Below, piece after piece: positions 17,878-26,190 of a DNA stretch of 64,000 nucleotides. The notes under the pieces are model-generated. The model worked only from the letters and a program-made list of their open reading frames with translations, was not told the DNA's origin and ran no database searches. This DNA is from Parasediminibacterium sp046546515. Its GTDB lineage: Bacteria; Bacteroidota; Bacteroidia; Chitinophagales; Chitinophagaceae. Made by a program: the position numbers and the translations under genes. The DNA is taken from assembly GCF_046546515.1 (NCBI RefSeq), contig NZ_JBKHKJ010000027.1, positions 12,586 to 76,585 of the forward strand, in the 5' to 3' direction. Positions within the stretch are counted from its first letter, which is position 1, and each line of letters begins with the position of its first letter.

Positions 17878-18687
17878 ATGGAAAAAAAATTACAAAACCA
17901 AGTAGCTATTGTTACCGGGGCAAGTAGTGGCATAGGGGCAGGCGTGGCAAAATCATTGGCTGAAGCTGGAGCAACCGTAATAGTAAACTACCCATTTGAA
18001 GGGGCAAAAGATGCGGCAGAGGCTGTTATTGCAGCTATTGTGGCTGGTGGTGGCAAAGCCGTTAGTTGCCAGTGCGATGTAAGCAAAGAGGCAGACGTAC
18101 AACAGATGTTTGCCAGCACAGTGGCACAGTTTGGCACAGTGGATATACTGGTAAACAATGCTGGCATACAAAAAGATGCACGGTTTGAAGAAATGACACT
18201 AGACCAGTGGAACCTAGTCTTAGGCATTAACCTTACAGGGTTTTTCTTGTGTGCAAGGGAGGCTGTGAGGGAATTTTTGCGAAGGGGCATCGACTCTACA
18301 AAATCGAAAGCTGCGGGCAAAATTATTTGCATGAGCAGTGTGCACGAAGTTATTCCTTGGGCAGGACATGCAAACTATGCGGCTAGCAAAGGTGGGATAA
18401 TGCTACTTATGAAAACATTGTCACAGGAATTTGCCTTTAAGAAAATACGCATCAATAGTATTTGCCCAGGTGCCATACAAACGCCTATCAACCGCAGCGC
18501 ATGGGATACGCCAGAGGCATTGTCGGCTTTACTTACGCTTATACCATACAAACGTATTGGCCAACCGGAAGATATTGGAAATGCAGCGGTGTGGCTAGCA
18601 AGTGATGATAGCGATTATGTAAATGGCATTTCTTTGTTTGTAGATGGTGGTATGACTTTGTATCCCGGATTTACTACGAATGGGTAA
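17878..18687 (+). CDS. SDR family NAD(P)-dependent oxidoreductase (glucose 1-dehydrogenase-like)
   Basis: A 269-residue short-chain dehydrogenase. The cofactor motif TGASSGIG lies at residues 13-20, NNAG in DILVNNAGIQ, and the catalytic Y167-x3-K171 in NYAASKGG with the Ser in ICMSSVHE. The C-terminal DYVNGISLFVDGGMTLYPGF is typical of the glucose 1-dehydrogenase group. The substrate cannot be assigned from sequence alone. The gene stands alone between the glycosyltransferase genes. Confidence 0.9.
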   Translation: MEKKLQNQVAIVTGASSGIGAGVAKSLAEAGATVIVNYPFEGAKDAAEAVIAAIVAGGGKAVSCQCDVSKEADVQQMFASTVAQFGTVDILVNNAGIQKDARFEEMTLDQWNLVLGINLTGFFLCAREAVREFLRRGIDSTKSKAAGKIICMSSVHEVIPWAGHANYAASKGGIMLLMKTLSQEFAFKKIRINSICPGAIQTPINRSAWDTPEALSALLTLIPYKRIGQPEDIGNAAVWLASDDSDYVNGISLFVDGGMTLYPGFTTNG

Positions 18688-18711
18688 TCAGTTGTAAATA
18701 TTTTACCTTTG
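18682..18711 (+). promoter_or_regulatory. Bacteroidota-type promoter for the GT2 gene
   Basis: TTG at 18682 is followed after 19 bp by TACCTTTG at 18704-18711, matching the -33/-7 (TTTG, TAnnTTTG) pattern of Bacteroidota. It lies 54 bp before the ATG of the next gene. Confidence 0.5.
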
Positions 18712-18765
18712 GCACTTGTATTATTTTGAGTATAAGTTTACTCTTTAAATTAATACAGGTGCTTT

Positions 18766-19551
18766 ATGGCTAATGTGTCTGCTTATATTATTGGGTATAA
18801 TGAAGAAAGGAAAATTAAACAAGCAATTGACAGTGTTATTGGCTGGGCAAGCGAAGTAATTGTAGTGGATTCTTTTAGTACAGACAAAACTGCGGAGATT
18901 GCTGCCCTTGCTGGCGCAAAAGTGGTGCAAGTGCCTTTCGAAGGCTTTGGCAAGCTTAGGAACGATGCTATAGATAATTGCAAGCACGATTGGATATTTA
19001 GCCTAGATGCTGATGAAAGATGCACGCCAGAGGCAAGGGATGAAATTAAAAAAATAATAACGGAAGAATACAAAAAAGGACAGCCAGTTGCTTACTATGT
19101 ACCTAGGAAAAATTTTTTCTTAGGGCAATGGATAAAACATTCAGGTTGGTATCCCGACTATCGGCAGCCACAATTATTCAGGAAAAACAGTATGCGGTAC
19201 ATGGAAGATGCTGTACACGAACGCTACAAAGTAGAGGGAGAAACTGGTATTATGAAAAACGCTATCTGGCAATACCCATTCGAGAACCTTGAACAAATAC
19301 TGGCAAAAACCAATCGGTACTCCTCGCTCGGGGCACAAAAATTACTCAACAAAAAAAAAGGCGGGCTAAGAGTTGCTTTGTTGCATGGCATTACTAGCTT
19401 TATCCAAACCTATTTTATTAAAAAGGGTTTTTTAGATGGCCGTGCAGGCCTGGTGATTGCAATGTATAATTTTACTTCTACTTATTATAAATACATAAAA
19501 CTGGCAGAATTGCAACACAATTGGAAAGAACCTACTGGAATTAAGAAATAA
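18766..19551 (+). CDS. Glycosyltransferase family 2 (WaaE/KdtX-like)
   Basis: A 261-residue GT-A enzyme. The N-terminal AYIIGYNEERKIKQAI, the nucleotide-binding VVDSFSTDKTAEIA and the DXD-type SLDADERCTPEA are clear. The later KHSGWYPDYRQPQLFRK region is typical of WaaE-type LPS-core beta-glucosyltransferases. The C-terminal helix (VALLHGITSFIQTYFIKKGF) may associate with the membrane. A lipopolysaccharide role is inferred from the family. Confidence 0.9.
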   Translation: MANVSAYIIGYNEERKIKQAIDSVIGWASEVIVVDSFSTDKTAEIAALAGAKVVQVPFEGFGKLRNDAIDNCKHDWIFSLDADERCTPEARDEIKKIITEEYKKGQPVAYYVPRKNFFLGQWIKHSGWYPDYRQPQLFRKNSMRYMEDAVHERYKVEGETGIMKNAIWQYPFENLEQILAKTNRYSSLGAQKLLNKKKGGLRVALLHGITSFIQTYFIKKGFLDGRAGLVIAMYNFTSTYYKYIKLAELQHNWKEPTGIKK

Positions 19552-19558
19552 AATAAAG

Positions 19559-19604
19559 ATGCTGTTTTATTATGTTGTGCGTAGCCACCACAATAAAACA
19601 GCAT
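19559..19604 (+). terminator. Hairpin after the GT2 gene
   Basis: ATGCTGTTTTATT pairs with AATAAAACAGCAT around a loop that itself contains GTTGTG/CAC. The hairpin is followed by TTTTCAG and starts 8 nt after the stop codon. Confidence 0.6.
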
Positions 19605-19760
19605 TTTCAGCATCTCCCTTTAGCAGGCCTCCCAGCGTGTTCGTAGGCGTTACTTAATGCAGGTGTTTACAGCAAAAAGAAAATGATTGTATTTTTAGAA
19701 TTAAGTAATGCACTTGCACAAGACAGAGCCCTGTGCGAGCGGAGCAGGAACAATATTTTT

Positions 19761-20549
19761 TTAATTTTTCTTATCCTTTTTCTTATCTAGGTCTGGTTGT
19801 TGTGCAGCTTTTACTTGTGCTATAGAATCGGCAATGCGTTTCTTTTCCTTGCTCTTGAAAAAACCTTTCAGCAAAAAGTTGTGCTTGGCCGCTTCCATGT
19901 TTTGGCTTAGACCTTCTGCTGCTTTGTTTGCCGTTCTTACAGTTGTTTTAGCCGAGGCTACGGTTTCTTCCAGCTCAGTGGCCAGCTTGTCGTTGTTTAT
20001 CAACCTGCCAAGTGTGCCACGGCCATTGTTTACTTTGCCAAATATAGACGACAAGTGGCCAGACAAGGTATCCATATTGGTTACAATATTTTCTATTTTT
20101 GCACCTACTTTTTCTGCCTTGCCCATCAGCTTGTCCATGTCGTAAGGGTTGATGGCTTTTAAAGTGCCGTTTTCTTTTATCAAGGCCGAACTGTCTTTAC
20201 CAGGCATTATTTGTACCAGTTTGTCGCCCATTAGCCCATCGCTGCCAATGCTGGCCCGGCTATCGGCCTTTATAAATTTTTGTACTTTTTTCTGTACAAT
20301 AAGGGTTACGTCAACCGTAGTGTCGTTTTCAATGTCTATCAGGTCCACTACGCCTACATTGATCCCTGCAAACCTTACATAAGCCCCTTGCTGTAAGCCA
20401 GAGACAGTTTTGTATTTTACATGCAGGCTGATGGTGCTGCTAAAAAGATTTTTTTTGCTGCTGATAAAATACATAATAAGCAGCAATACCCCTACGCCAG
20501 CAAGTATAAAAATGCCTGTCTTTATTTTTTGGGTTGCATTGTTTGTCAT
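19761..20549 (-). CDS. MlaD-family (MCE domain) lipid transport protein
   Basis: A 262-residue protein with one N-terminal membrane anchor (IFILAGVGVLLLIMYFI), then an MCE domain (VKYKTVSGLQQGAYVRFAGI, with GLMGDKLVQIMPGKD), then a helical, Lys-rich tail. It is the substrate-binding subunit of an MlaFED-type phospholipid transporter facing the periplasm. Its ATG overlaps the end of the ATPase gene by 4 bp (ATGA), so translation is coupled. Confidence 0.93.
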   Translation of the reverse strand: MTNNATQKIKTGIFILAGVGVLLLIMYFISSKKNLFSSTISLHVKYKTVSGLQQGAYVRFAGINVGVVDLIDIENDTTVDVTLIVQKKVQKFIKADSRASIGSDGLMGDKLVQIMPGKDSSALIKENGTLKAINPYDMDKLMGKAEKVGAKIENIVTNMDTLSGHLSSIFGKVNNGRGTLGRLINNDKLATELEETVASAKTTVRTANKAAEGLSQNMEAAKHNFLLKGFFKSKEKKRIADSIAQVKAAQQPDLDKKKDKKN

Positions 20550-21289
20550 AAACCGAGTTTAAAAAATGAATTAATAAATGTGTCGCTCGAATGTTCCAGC
20601 TCTTCATAGCTGCCTTCTGCTATGTACCTGCCATCGTTCATCACCACTATCCTGTCTGCAGTCATTTTGGCGCAAGACATATCGTGGGTAATGATAATAG
20701 AGGAGGCGTTGTACTTTTTCCTTATATCCAAAATAAGCTGACTTATTTCCTTACTGGTAACGGTATCCAGCCCCGTTGTAGGCTCGTCGTATAAAATAAT
20801 TTCTGGTTTTACAATCAAAGTCCTGGCAAGCCCCATCCTTTTGCGTTGCCCGCCCGATAAGTCAGAAGGCATTTTATCTATTGCATCAGCTAGTCCTACG
20901 GCTTCTAGTGCCTCGATAGAGCGTTTTTCAATCTCTGCTGCGTCTTTTATTTTCAGCACACGCTTTAAAGGGAATGCAAGGTTTTCCCGCACAGTCATGG
21001 AGTCGTACAGGGCGGCATGTTGAAAAAGGAAACCAACTTTTACCCTTATGTCTTTCAGTTGCTCCTCATTTAGGTCACCAATTTCCTGCCCCAATACTTT
21101 TACGCTGCCTTCGTCTGGGGTTATCATACCCACTATACATTGGATGGTTACGCTTTTGCCCTGCCCGCTTTTGCCAATCACCACAATGTTCTCACCTTTT
21201 TTCAGGGTCAGGTCAATGCCTTTTAATACCTCCTTGCCGTTGAAAGATTTTTTAAGCCCGTGAATTTCTATAACTTTTTCGTTTTCCAT
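20546..21289 (-). CDS. MlaF-type ABC transporter ATP-binding protein
   Basis: A 247-residue ATPase with Walker A GKSGQGKS, a Q-loop in GFLFQHAALYDSMT, the ABC signature LSGGQRKRMG, Walker B IILYDEPTTGLD and a switch His in IIITHDM. It powers the lipid transporter formed with the flanking permease and MCE genes. The order permease, ATPase, MCE protein on one strand, with gaps of 6 and -4 bp, is a complete mlaEFD-like operon; mlaB and mlaC homologues are absent here. Confidence 0.93.
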   Translation of the reverse strand: MENEKVIEIHGLKKSFNGKEVLKGIDLTLKKGENIVVIGKSGQGKSVTIQCIVGMITPDEGSVKVLGQEIGDLNEEQLKDIRVKVGFLFQHAALYDSMTVRENLAFPLKRVLKIKDAAEIEKRSIEALEAVGLADAIDKMPSDLSGGQRKRMGLARTLIVKPEIILYDEPTTGLDTVTSKEISQLILDIRKKYNASSIIITHDMSCAKMTADRIVVMNDGRYIAEGSYEELEHSSDTFINSFFKLGL

Positions 21290-21295
21290 TAGCTT

Positions 21296-22084
21296 TTAAT
21301 TATAAACAAATATGCTGGTTACCTGCACTGCAACGGCATCAATAACAATAATCCATATAGAGGCAGCAACCACGGCCGTATTTGCAGCTATGCCCACGCT
21401 TTCTGTGCCTTTGTCAGCATTAAAGCCCTTATAGCAACCCACAACGCCAATTGCAAAGCCAAACAGGAATGTTTTAATAAAGGCAGGGAAAAAATCAGTG
21501 AAATCGAGTGTTGAAAAGGATTTGTTGAAATACAGCATACCAGACATGCTGCCCGAAATATTAGTGCCCACAAACCCACCAAAAAATGCACAGGCATCTG
21601 CAAATAAAACAAGCAGCGGCACCATAAAGAAACAAGAAAGGATGCGAGTAACCACCAGGTATTGCACTGGATTGGCACCAGACACGTCCATGGCGGCAAT
21701 TTGCTCGGTTACTTTCATGCTGCCTAGCTCGGCACCAATGCCAGAAGCTATTTTACCAGCACAAATAAGCGCAGTAACCACCGGGCCTATTTCACGGATT
21801 ACAGAAATAGTAACCATGGTAGGTACAAAACTTTCTGCCCCAAATGCCTTGAAAGATGGCTCGGATTGAAGCGTAAGTACAAAGCCCAGCACAAATCCTG
21901 TAATCATCACTATGTTTAAAGACTTTAGGCCGATAAGGTAGCATTGGCGCATTAGTTCTTCCCACTCAAAACCACCTCTGAAAATATTCCGGAAGAAGGA
22001 GGAAATAAACATGGCTTGGTCGCCGATGCTTTCCAAAAATCCGTTTAGGTATAATGTTATTTTTTCACTCATTGCAAAAGACAA
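21296..22084 (-). CDS. MlaE-type ABC permease
   Basis: A 262-residue integral membrane protein of the MlaE family. It has an N-terminal amphipathic region, then about five hydrophobic segments, with the family phrases IREIGPVVTALICAGKIASG and IGAELGSMKVTEQIAAMDV. First gene of the lipid-transport operon. The Met at residue 5 is an alternative start. Confidence 0.93.
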   Translation of the reverse strand: MSFAMSEKITLYLNGFLESIGDQAMFISSFFRNIFRGGFEWEELMRQCYLIGLKSLNIVMITGFVLGFVLTLQSEPSFKAFGAESFVPTMVTISVIREIGPVVTALICAGKIASGIGAELGSMKVTEQIAAMDVSGANPVQYLVVTRILSCFFMVPLLVLFADACAFFGGFVGTNISGSMSGMLYFNKSFSTLDFTDFFPAFIKTFLFGFAIGVVGCYKGFNADKGTESVGIAANTAVVAASIWIIVIDAVAVQVTSIFVYN

Positions 22085-22285
22085 TAAGAAAAAACTATTC
22101 CTAAAATATTTTACAGGTAAATAAAAATAAATTTATACTTAAAAAAGCATTGTTGGGTAAATAATTCTACATATTTACTTGCCAAATCAAAGTCAAGCAT
22201 TACCCTTTCGCCCCTTAGTTTTTTATATCCTATTTGTATAAATTGTATTATTTGCAAAGTGGCATTAAAAAACTTTGAGCAAGCT

Positions 22286-22873
22286 TTATTTACCCAAAAA
22301 TGCAATCAACCCACTAATTGCCTTCTTCCGGTGGCTGAAACTGTTTTTTTCATCCATCGTCATCTCTGCAAAAGTTTTGTCGCTACCAGCAGGGATAAAA
22401 ATGGGGTCGTAGCCAAAGCCTTGCAAGCCTTTCTGGTCTTCAGTTATTTTCCCTTTGCAAATGCCTTCAAACAAATATTCTTTGCCATCCAATATCAGGG
22501 AAACAATGGTACGGAATTGTGCTCCCCTATTAGGTTTACCTTCTAGGTTGAGCAATAGCTTGTCAATATTCGCCTGGAAATCCCGCCCTTCGCCGGCATA
22601 GCGGGCGCTTTTTACGCCAGGCTCGCCATTTAGTGCTGGCACTTCCAAGCCTGTGTCTTCGCTAAAAACATTTTGCCCAGTCATTTTAAAAATGATGGAC
22701 GACTTTTCGGTTGCATTGGCCTCTAAGGTATCGTATGGCTCGGGTATATCAATATCTATGCCCGCTGCTTTCAGGGTTATGATATTGAAATAGCCACCAG
22801 CTACGCTTTGTATTTCTGCTACTTTGTGCTGGTTGTTGGTGGCGAATATGAGTATGGGGAGGTTATTTTGCAT
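22286..22873 (-). CDS. rdgB: RdgB/HAM1 non-canonical purine NTP pyrophosphatase
   Basis: A 195-residue house-cleaning enzyme that hydrolyses dITP/XTP to monophosphates. Family motifs are FATNNQHKVAEIQ near the N-terminus, SEDTGLEVPALNGEPGVKSA in the middle, and GFGYDPIFIPAGSDKTFAEM then KNSFSHRKKA near the end. The start MQNNLPILIFATNN at 22873 is chosen because upstream residues derive from the dispersed ctttgtggca repeat. Confidence 0.95.
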   Translation of the reverse strand: MQNNLPILIFATNNQHKVAEIQSVAGGYFNIITLKAAGIDIDIPEPYDTLEANATEKSSIIFKMTGQNVFSEDTGLEVPALNGEPGVKSARYAGEGRDFQANIDKLLLNLEGKPNRGAQFRTIVSLILDGKEYLFEGICKGKITEDQKGLQGFGYDPIFIPAGSDKTFAEMTMDEKNSFSHRKKAISGLIAFLGK

Positions 22874-22894
22874 GGTGGTGTGTTTTTTTGCCAT

Positions 22895-23030
22895 AAATTT
22901 TAATTGCCACAAAGGCACTAAGACTCAAAGAAGCACAAAGGGTTAAAAGGAAACGGAAGAAAAAAGCCAACAATTTATTTCTTATATTTCTTCGTGCATC
23001 TTAGTGCCTTCGAGCCTTTTTGGCTATTTA
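22895..23030. repeat. Inverted pair of the dispersed ctttgtggca repeat
   Basis: The left half reads TTGCCACAAAGGCACTAAGA and the right half contains TTAGTGCCTTCGAGCC, so the two face each other and could form a large hairpin between rdgB and the next minus-strand gene. Similar paired or single units occur at about ten other sites in the window. Confidence 0.55.
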
Positions 23031-23585
23031 TTAAATATTGAACATTTTTTTCAAACTAAGCCAAAGCTTTGTTTTTTCTACTTTAACGGCTTCTGTGTTG
23101 CCCAGCATCAAAGACAATGCAGGGGCTTGCAGGATGCTGCAATTATTGTAGGCTTGTACTTGGTAATCGGGTATGGTAAATGGCAACTGCACCGTACTGC
23201 AGCTTACCCCAAACATGATTAGGAATTTGGGCATAGTGGTTGCCTGCAAGTTTGTAAAACTAATTTCTGTTTTAAATTGGTTTACAATGGCCACATCGCC
23301 AATATTTAGCTTGCATGCACCTAATATACTGGTGAGGAATTGTAGCCATTCGTCTCGCAAGTAAACCGCTTCTGCATCGTGCACAACAATAGAAATTTGC
23401 TTTTGATTGCTCCCTAAAAACCATTGTTTATCAGCATTCGGCACAGCTTTTTCCACGAGTAGGGCAGGGGGTTTGCTTGCAGGCTTTAATGGTGAAACTG
23501 GTGGTGCAGCATCGGTAAGCACAAGATTGCCCCGGTACAAATCTGCAATTACAAAGCCGGGAAGTTGTATTTTATCGAAACTCAT
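23031..23585 (-). CDS. Conserved-looking hypothetical protein
   Basis: A 184-residue soluble protein with start MSFDKIQLPGFVIADLYRG (an upstream Met adds two residues). A Pro/Ala-rich linker (PPVSPLKPASKPPALL) separates a short N-terminal part from a compact domain with phrases such as ISIVVHDAEAVYL and LSLMLGNTEAVKVEKTKLW. No signal peptide or membrane segment is seen, and I do not recognise the family. It is divergent from ilvE. Confidence 0.7.
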   Translation of the reverse strand: MSFDKIQLPGFVIADLYRGNLVLTDAAPPVSPLKPASKPPALLVEKAVPNADKQWFLGSNQKQISIVVHDAEAVYLRDEWLQFLTSILGACKLNIGDVAIVNQFKTEISFTNLQATTMPKFLIMFGVSCSTVQLPFTIPDYQVQAYNNCSILQAPALSLMLGNTEAVKVEKTKLWLSLKKMFNI

Positions 23586-23654
23586 CCGCAATTTTAGGAT
23601 AATAGTAGGTATTCTTTTTCTATTTTTTAGTTAATTTGCAGCAAATTCACAGTT

Positions 23655-24722
23655 ATGGTGGAAACGATGAGTATTAGCGTTACAAAAACTACGCACAGCA
23701 AATTAAAGGATGTAGACTTTAACCATCTCCCTTTTGGAAAATATTTTACTGACCACATGCTGGTGGCCGAGTATGCAAACGGCGAATGGCAAAGCGTGGA
23801 AATAAAACCGTATCAGCCATTGGCATTGGACCCTGCCTTGGCGGCAATCCATTATGGGCAATCTATTTTTGAAGGCATCAAGGCATTTAAAAATGACGAT
23901 GGCGAAGCGGTTGTTTTTAGGCCTTATGAAAACCTAAAGCGTTTCAATACTTCTGCTGAACGTATGTGTATGCCTGCCGTGCCAGAAGAAATATTTATAG
24001 AAGGCATGAAGCAATTGATTGCTGTGGATAAAGATTGGATTCCTTCCAAACCGGACCATTCTTTATACATCAGGCCGTTTATGTTTGCTACCGACGAAGT
24101 GCTGGGTGTGAAACCTTCTGATACCTATTTGTTCATCATCATATTAAGCCCAACAGGACCTTATTATGCCGCCCCCATGAAGATATGCGTGGAGGAGGTA
24201 TATACCCGTGCTGCGCCTGGCGGTGTGGGGTTTGCTAAAAATGCAGGGAACTATGGAGGAAGCTTAATTGCTACGCAAATAGCCAAGAAAACAGGCTATG
24301 ACCAGATTTTGTGGACAGATGCTTTTGAACACAAATGGTTGCAAGAGGTAGGTACCATGAATGTATTTTTCATTATTGACGGCGTGGCGATAACCCCTAG
24401 CTTGGAAGAAGGTACTATTTTGGCTGGCGTTACTAGGGATAGTGCATTAACGGTGCTGCAAGAAATGGGTTACCCTGTGGAAGAAAGGAGGATAAGCATT
24501 GATGAATTAATAGAAGCCTATAAAGCTGGCTTAGTAGCCGAAGTTTTTGGCACTGGCACTGCTGTTACCATCTCCCCAATCCAAGAATTGAAATACCAAG
24601 ATACGGTAATGAAGTTTGATGTGGGCAGCATGACGATCGCCCCTGAGTTAAAAAGCAGGCTAGACGATATTAAAACAGGCAAAGTACCAGATGTGCATGG
24701 GTGGATGGTAGCGGTGAGATAA
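23655..24722 (+). CDS. ilvE: Branched-chain amino acid aminotransferase
   Basis: A 355-residue class IV PLP enzyme that transaminates Leu, Ile and Val. The PLP lysine is most likely K195 in GVGFAKNAGNYGGS, and EVGTMNVFF, GTILAGVTRDS and FGTGTAVTISPI are typical of the long (eukaryote-like) BCAT subgroup. The start at 23655 gives a normal N-terminus; the Met at residue 5 is an alternative. No other ilv gene is nearby. Confidence 0.95.
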   Translation: MVETMSISVTKTTHSKLKDVDFNHLPFGKYFTDHMLVAEYANGEWQSVEIKPYQPLALDPALAAIHYGQSIFEGIKAFKNDDGEAVVFRPYENLKRFNTSAERMCMPAVPEEIFIEGMKQLIAVDKDWIPSKPDHSLYIRPFMFATDEVLGVKPSDTYLFIIILSPTGPYYAAPMKICVEEVYTRAAPGGVGFAKNAGNYGGSLIATQIAKKTGYDQILWTDAFEHKWLQEVGTMNVFFIIDGVAITPSLEEGTILAGVTRDSALTVLQEMGYPVEERRISIDELIEAYKAGLVAEVFGTGTAVTISPIQELKYQDTVMKFDVGSMTIAPELKSRLDDIKTGKVPDVHGWMVAVR

Positions 24723-24804
24723 TTAGGAATTCTAAATTAGGAATTAGGTTTGCTTAAATAACGTTGTCATAATAGCTTTTTTAAAATAAGGTAGCTTAGC
24801 CAAA

Positions 24805-24893
24805 AACCCTGATAGGGTTGAACAATTGTAGCCACGGGAGCAACCCGTGGTAGATAAATGGGGCAATTGCCAACTCCTAATAGGGTTGGTGGG
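24805..24893. repeat. REP-like palindromic unit
   Basis: It includes CCCTGATAGGGTTGAACAAT, the hairpin CCACGGG-agcaa-CCCGTGG and a second TAGGGTTGGTGGG. It resembles the dispersed cacgggttgcaacccgtgg units common between Bacteroidota genes. Confidence 0.55.
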
Positions 24894-24986
24894 AAAGAAA
24901 AAAGATATTTTAATCCATTGTAACTTGCAACTATCCACTTGTTTCCCTGTGGATATTAAGTGAGTTTGAAAATATTTATTAATTTA

Positions 24987-25018
24987 TTTGGAACATAACG
25001 GCAAGGTGCGTACTTTTG
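24987..25018 (+). promoter_or_regulatory. Bacteroidota-type promoter for rpsL-rpsG
   Basis: TTTG at 24987-24990 and TACTTTTG at 25011-25018 are 20 bp apart, a very good match to TTTG-N19/20-TAnnTTTG. A short inverted pair (ACGGCAA and TTGCCGT) overlaps the -7 element. The predicted leader to the rpsL ATG is about 22 nt. Confidence 0.75.
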
Positions 25019-25046
25019 CCGTCCGAAAAAAAATAGAAGGTTAAAA

Positions 25047-25427
25047 ATGCCTACAATACAACAATTAGTTAGAAAAGGCCGTGAGATAATCAGGGCAAAA
25101 AGTAAATCAAGGGCTTTAGATGCCTGTCCTCAACGCCGTGGTGTTTGCACCAGGGTTTATACTACTACGCCTAAAAAGCCAAACTCTGCGTTGCGTAAAG
25201 TAGCAAAAGTTCGTTTGACTAACAAGGTTGAGGTGATAGCCTATATACCGGGCGAGGGGCATAATTTGCAAGAACACTCCATCGTATTGATACGTGGTGG
25301 CAGGGTAAAAGATTTGCCAGGCGTACGTTATCATATTGTACGGGGTAGTTTGGATACTGCTGGCGTGAAAGACCGGAAGAAAAGCCGTTCTAAATACGGT
25401 ACTAAGAAAGCAAAAGCAAAAAAATAA
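25047..25427 (+). CDS. rpsL: 30S ribosomal protein S12
   Basis: A 126-residue decoding-centre protein of the small subunit. Signature phrases are PTIQQLVRKGRE, TTPKKPNSALRKVAKVRLTN and LIRGGRVKDLPGVRYHIVRG. The PKKPNSALRK and GGRVKDLPG loops, where streptomycin-resistance changes are known to occur, look wild type, including K in TTPKKP. First gene of an operon with rpsG, 27 bp downstream. Confidence 0.99.
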   Translation: MPTIQQLVRKGREIIRAKSKSRALDACPQRRGVCTRVYTTTPKKPNSALRKVAKVRLTNKVEVIAYIPGEGHNLQEHSIVLIRGGRVKDLPGVRYHIVRGSLDTAGVKDRKKSRSKYGTKKAKAKK

Positions 25428-25454
25428 TTTAAAACATTTTTCAATAGTTAATCC

Positions 25455-25922
25455 ATGCGTAAAGCACAAGCTAAAAAATTACCATTAGCACCAGACGGTC
25501 GTTTCAACGACAAACTGGTTACTCGTTTTATCAACAACCTAATGTGGGACGGTAAAAAGAGTACAGCCATCACCATTTTTTATGATGCCGTTGACAAAGT
25601 GAGCAAAATAACTAATGAAGATGGCTACGAAATTTGGAAAAAAGCCATTTCTAATGTTACGCCTGCTGTAGAGGTACGTAGCCGCCGTATTGGTGGTTCT
25701 ACTTTCCAAATACCTACGGAAGTACGTGCTGACAGGAAAATTTCTTTGAGCATCAAATGGTTGATTCGTTACAGTCGTGAAAGGAATGGGCGTACCATGG
25801 CAGACAAATTAGCCAACGAAATAATCGCAGCAAGCAAGGGTGAAGGTGCTTCTTACAAAAAGAAAGAAGATATTCACCGTATGGCTGAAGCCAATAAAGC
25901 TTTCTCTCACTTTAAGATATAA
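25455..25922 (+). CDS. rpsG: 30S ribosomal protein S7
   Basis: A 155-residue protein that nucleates the 30S head by binding the 3' domain of 16S rRNA. Conserved features include FINNLMWDGKKSTA, PAVEVRSRRIGGSTFQIP and REDIHRMAEANKAF-like KKEDIHRMAEANKAFSHF. In most bacteria fusA follows directly. Here a strong terminator and anmK follow instead, so the str operon is only two genes long. Confidence 0.99.
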   Translation: MRKAQAKKLPLAPDGRFNDKLVTRFINNLMWDGKKSTAITIFYDAVDKVSKITNEDGYEIWKKAISNVTPAVEVRSRRIGGSTFQIPTEVRADRKISLSIKWLIRYSRERNGRTMADKLANEIIAASKGEGASYKKKEDIHRMAEANKAFSHFKI

Positions 25923-25942
25923 GTGTAGTGTATATTTTTTGG

Positions 25943-25981
25943 AAAAAGCAGTAGCCGATTATTTTGGCTACTGCTTTTTTT
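25943..25981 (+). terminator. Rho-independent terminator of rpsL-rpsG
   Basis: AAAAAGCAGTAGCC and GGCTACTGCTTTTTTT form a 14-bp stem with a 9-base loop and a T-run, 20 nt after the rpsG stop. Confidence 0.9.
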
Positions 25982-26009
25982 GTTATTACTTAAGTGAAAA
26001 TTTGGTTAA

Positions 26010-26146
26010 TCTGCCACGAAGACACGAAAGCACAAAGTGGCACAAAGTTTTAAGGGAAGAAGATGAAAAGAAAAAAAACTATATTATCAGTTCCTTTTAA
26101 CCTTCGTGTTTGTTCGTGTTTTTGTGCCTTTGTGGCAAAAAAGCAT
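26010..26146. repeat. Large inverted repeat built from the dispersed cacaaag/ctttgtg unit
   Basis: The left arm (GCCACGAAGACACGAAAGCA) and the right arm (TTTGTGCCTTTGTGGCAAAA) face each other around an AT-rich centre. The unit ends about 45 bp before the anmK ATG. Confidence 0.6.
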
Positions 26147-26190
26147 ATTCGATTTGGTAAGTAGTAACAAAAACTTTAATCCACCAAGTT

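Larger units (their letters stand above)
24723..25046. other. Gap with REP-like repeat and rpsL promoter
   Basis: The gap holds a short AATTAGG-type 7-bp array (24723-24750), a REP-like unit at about 24805-24895 and the rpsL promoter. The minus-strand frame at 24744-24938 only translates the REP-like unit and is not a gene. Confidence 0.65.

Noticed and set aside
24744..24938. Minus-strand 64-codon frame
   Set aside because: It is only the translation of a REP-like palindromic unit with CCACGGG/CCCGTGG arms.
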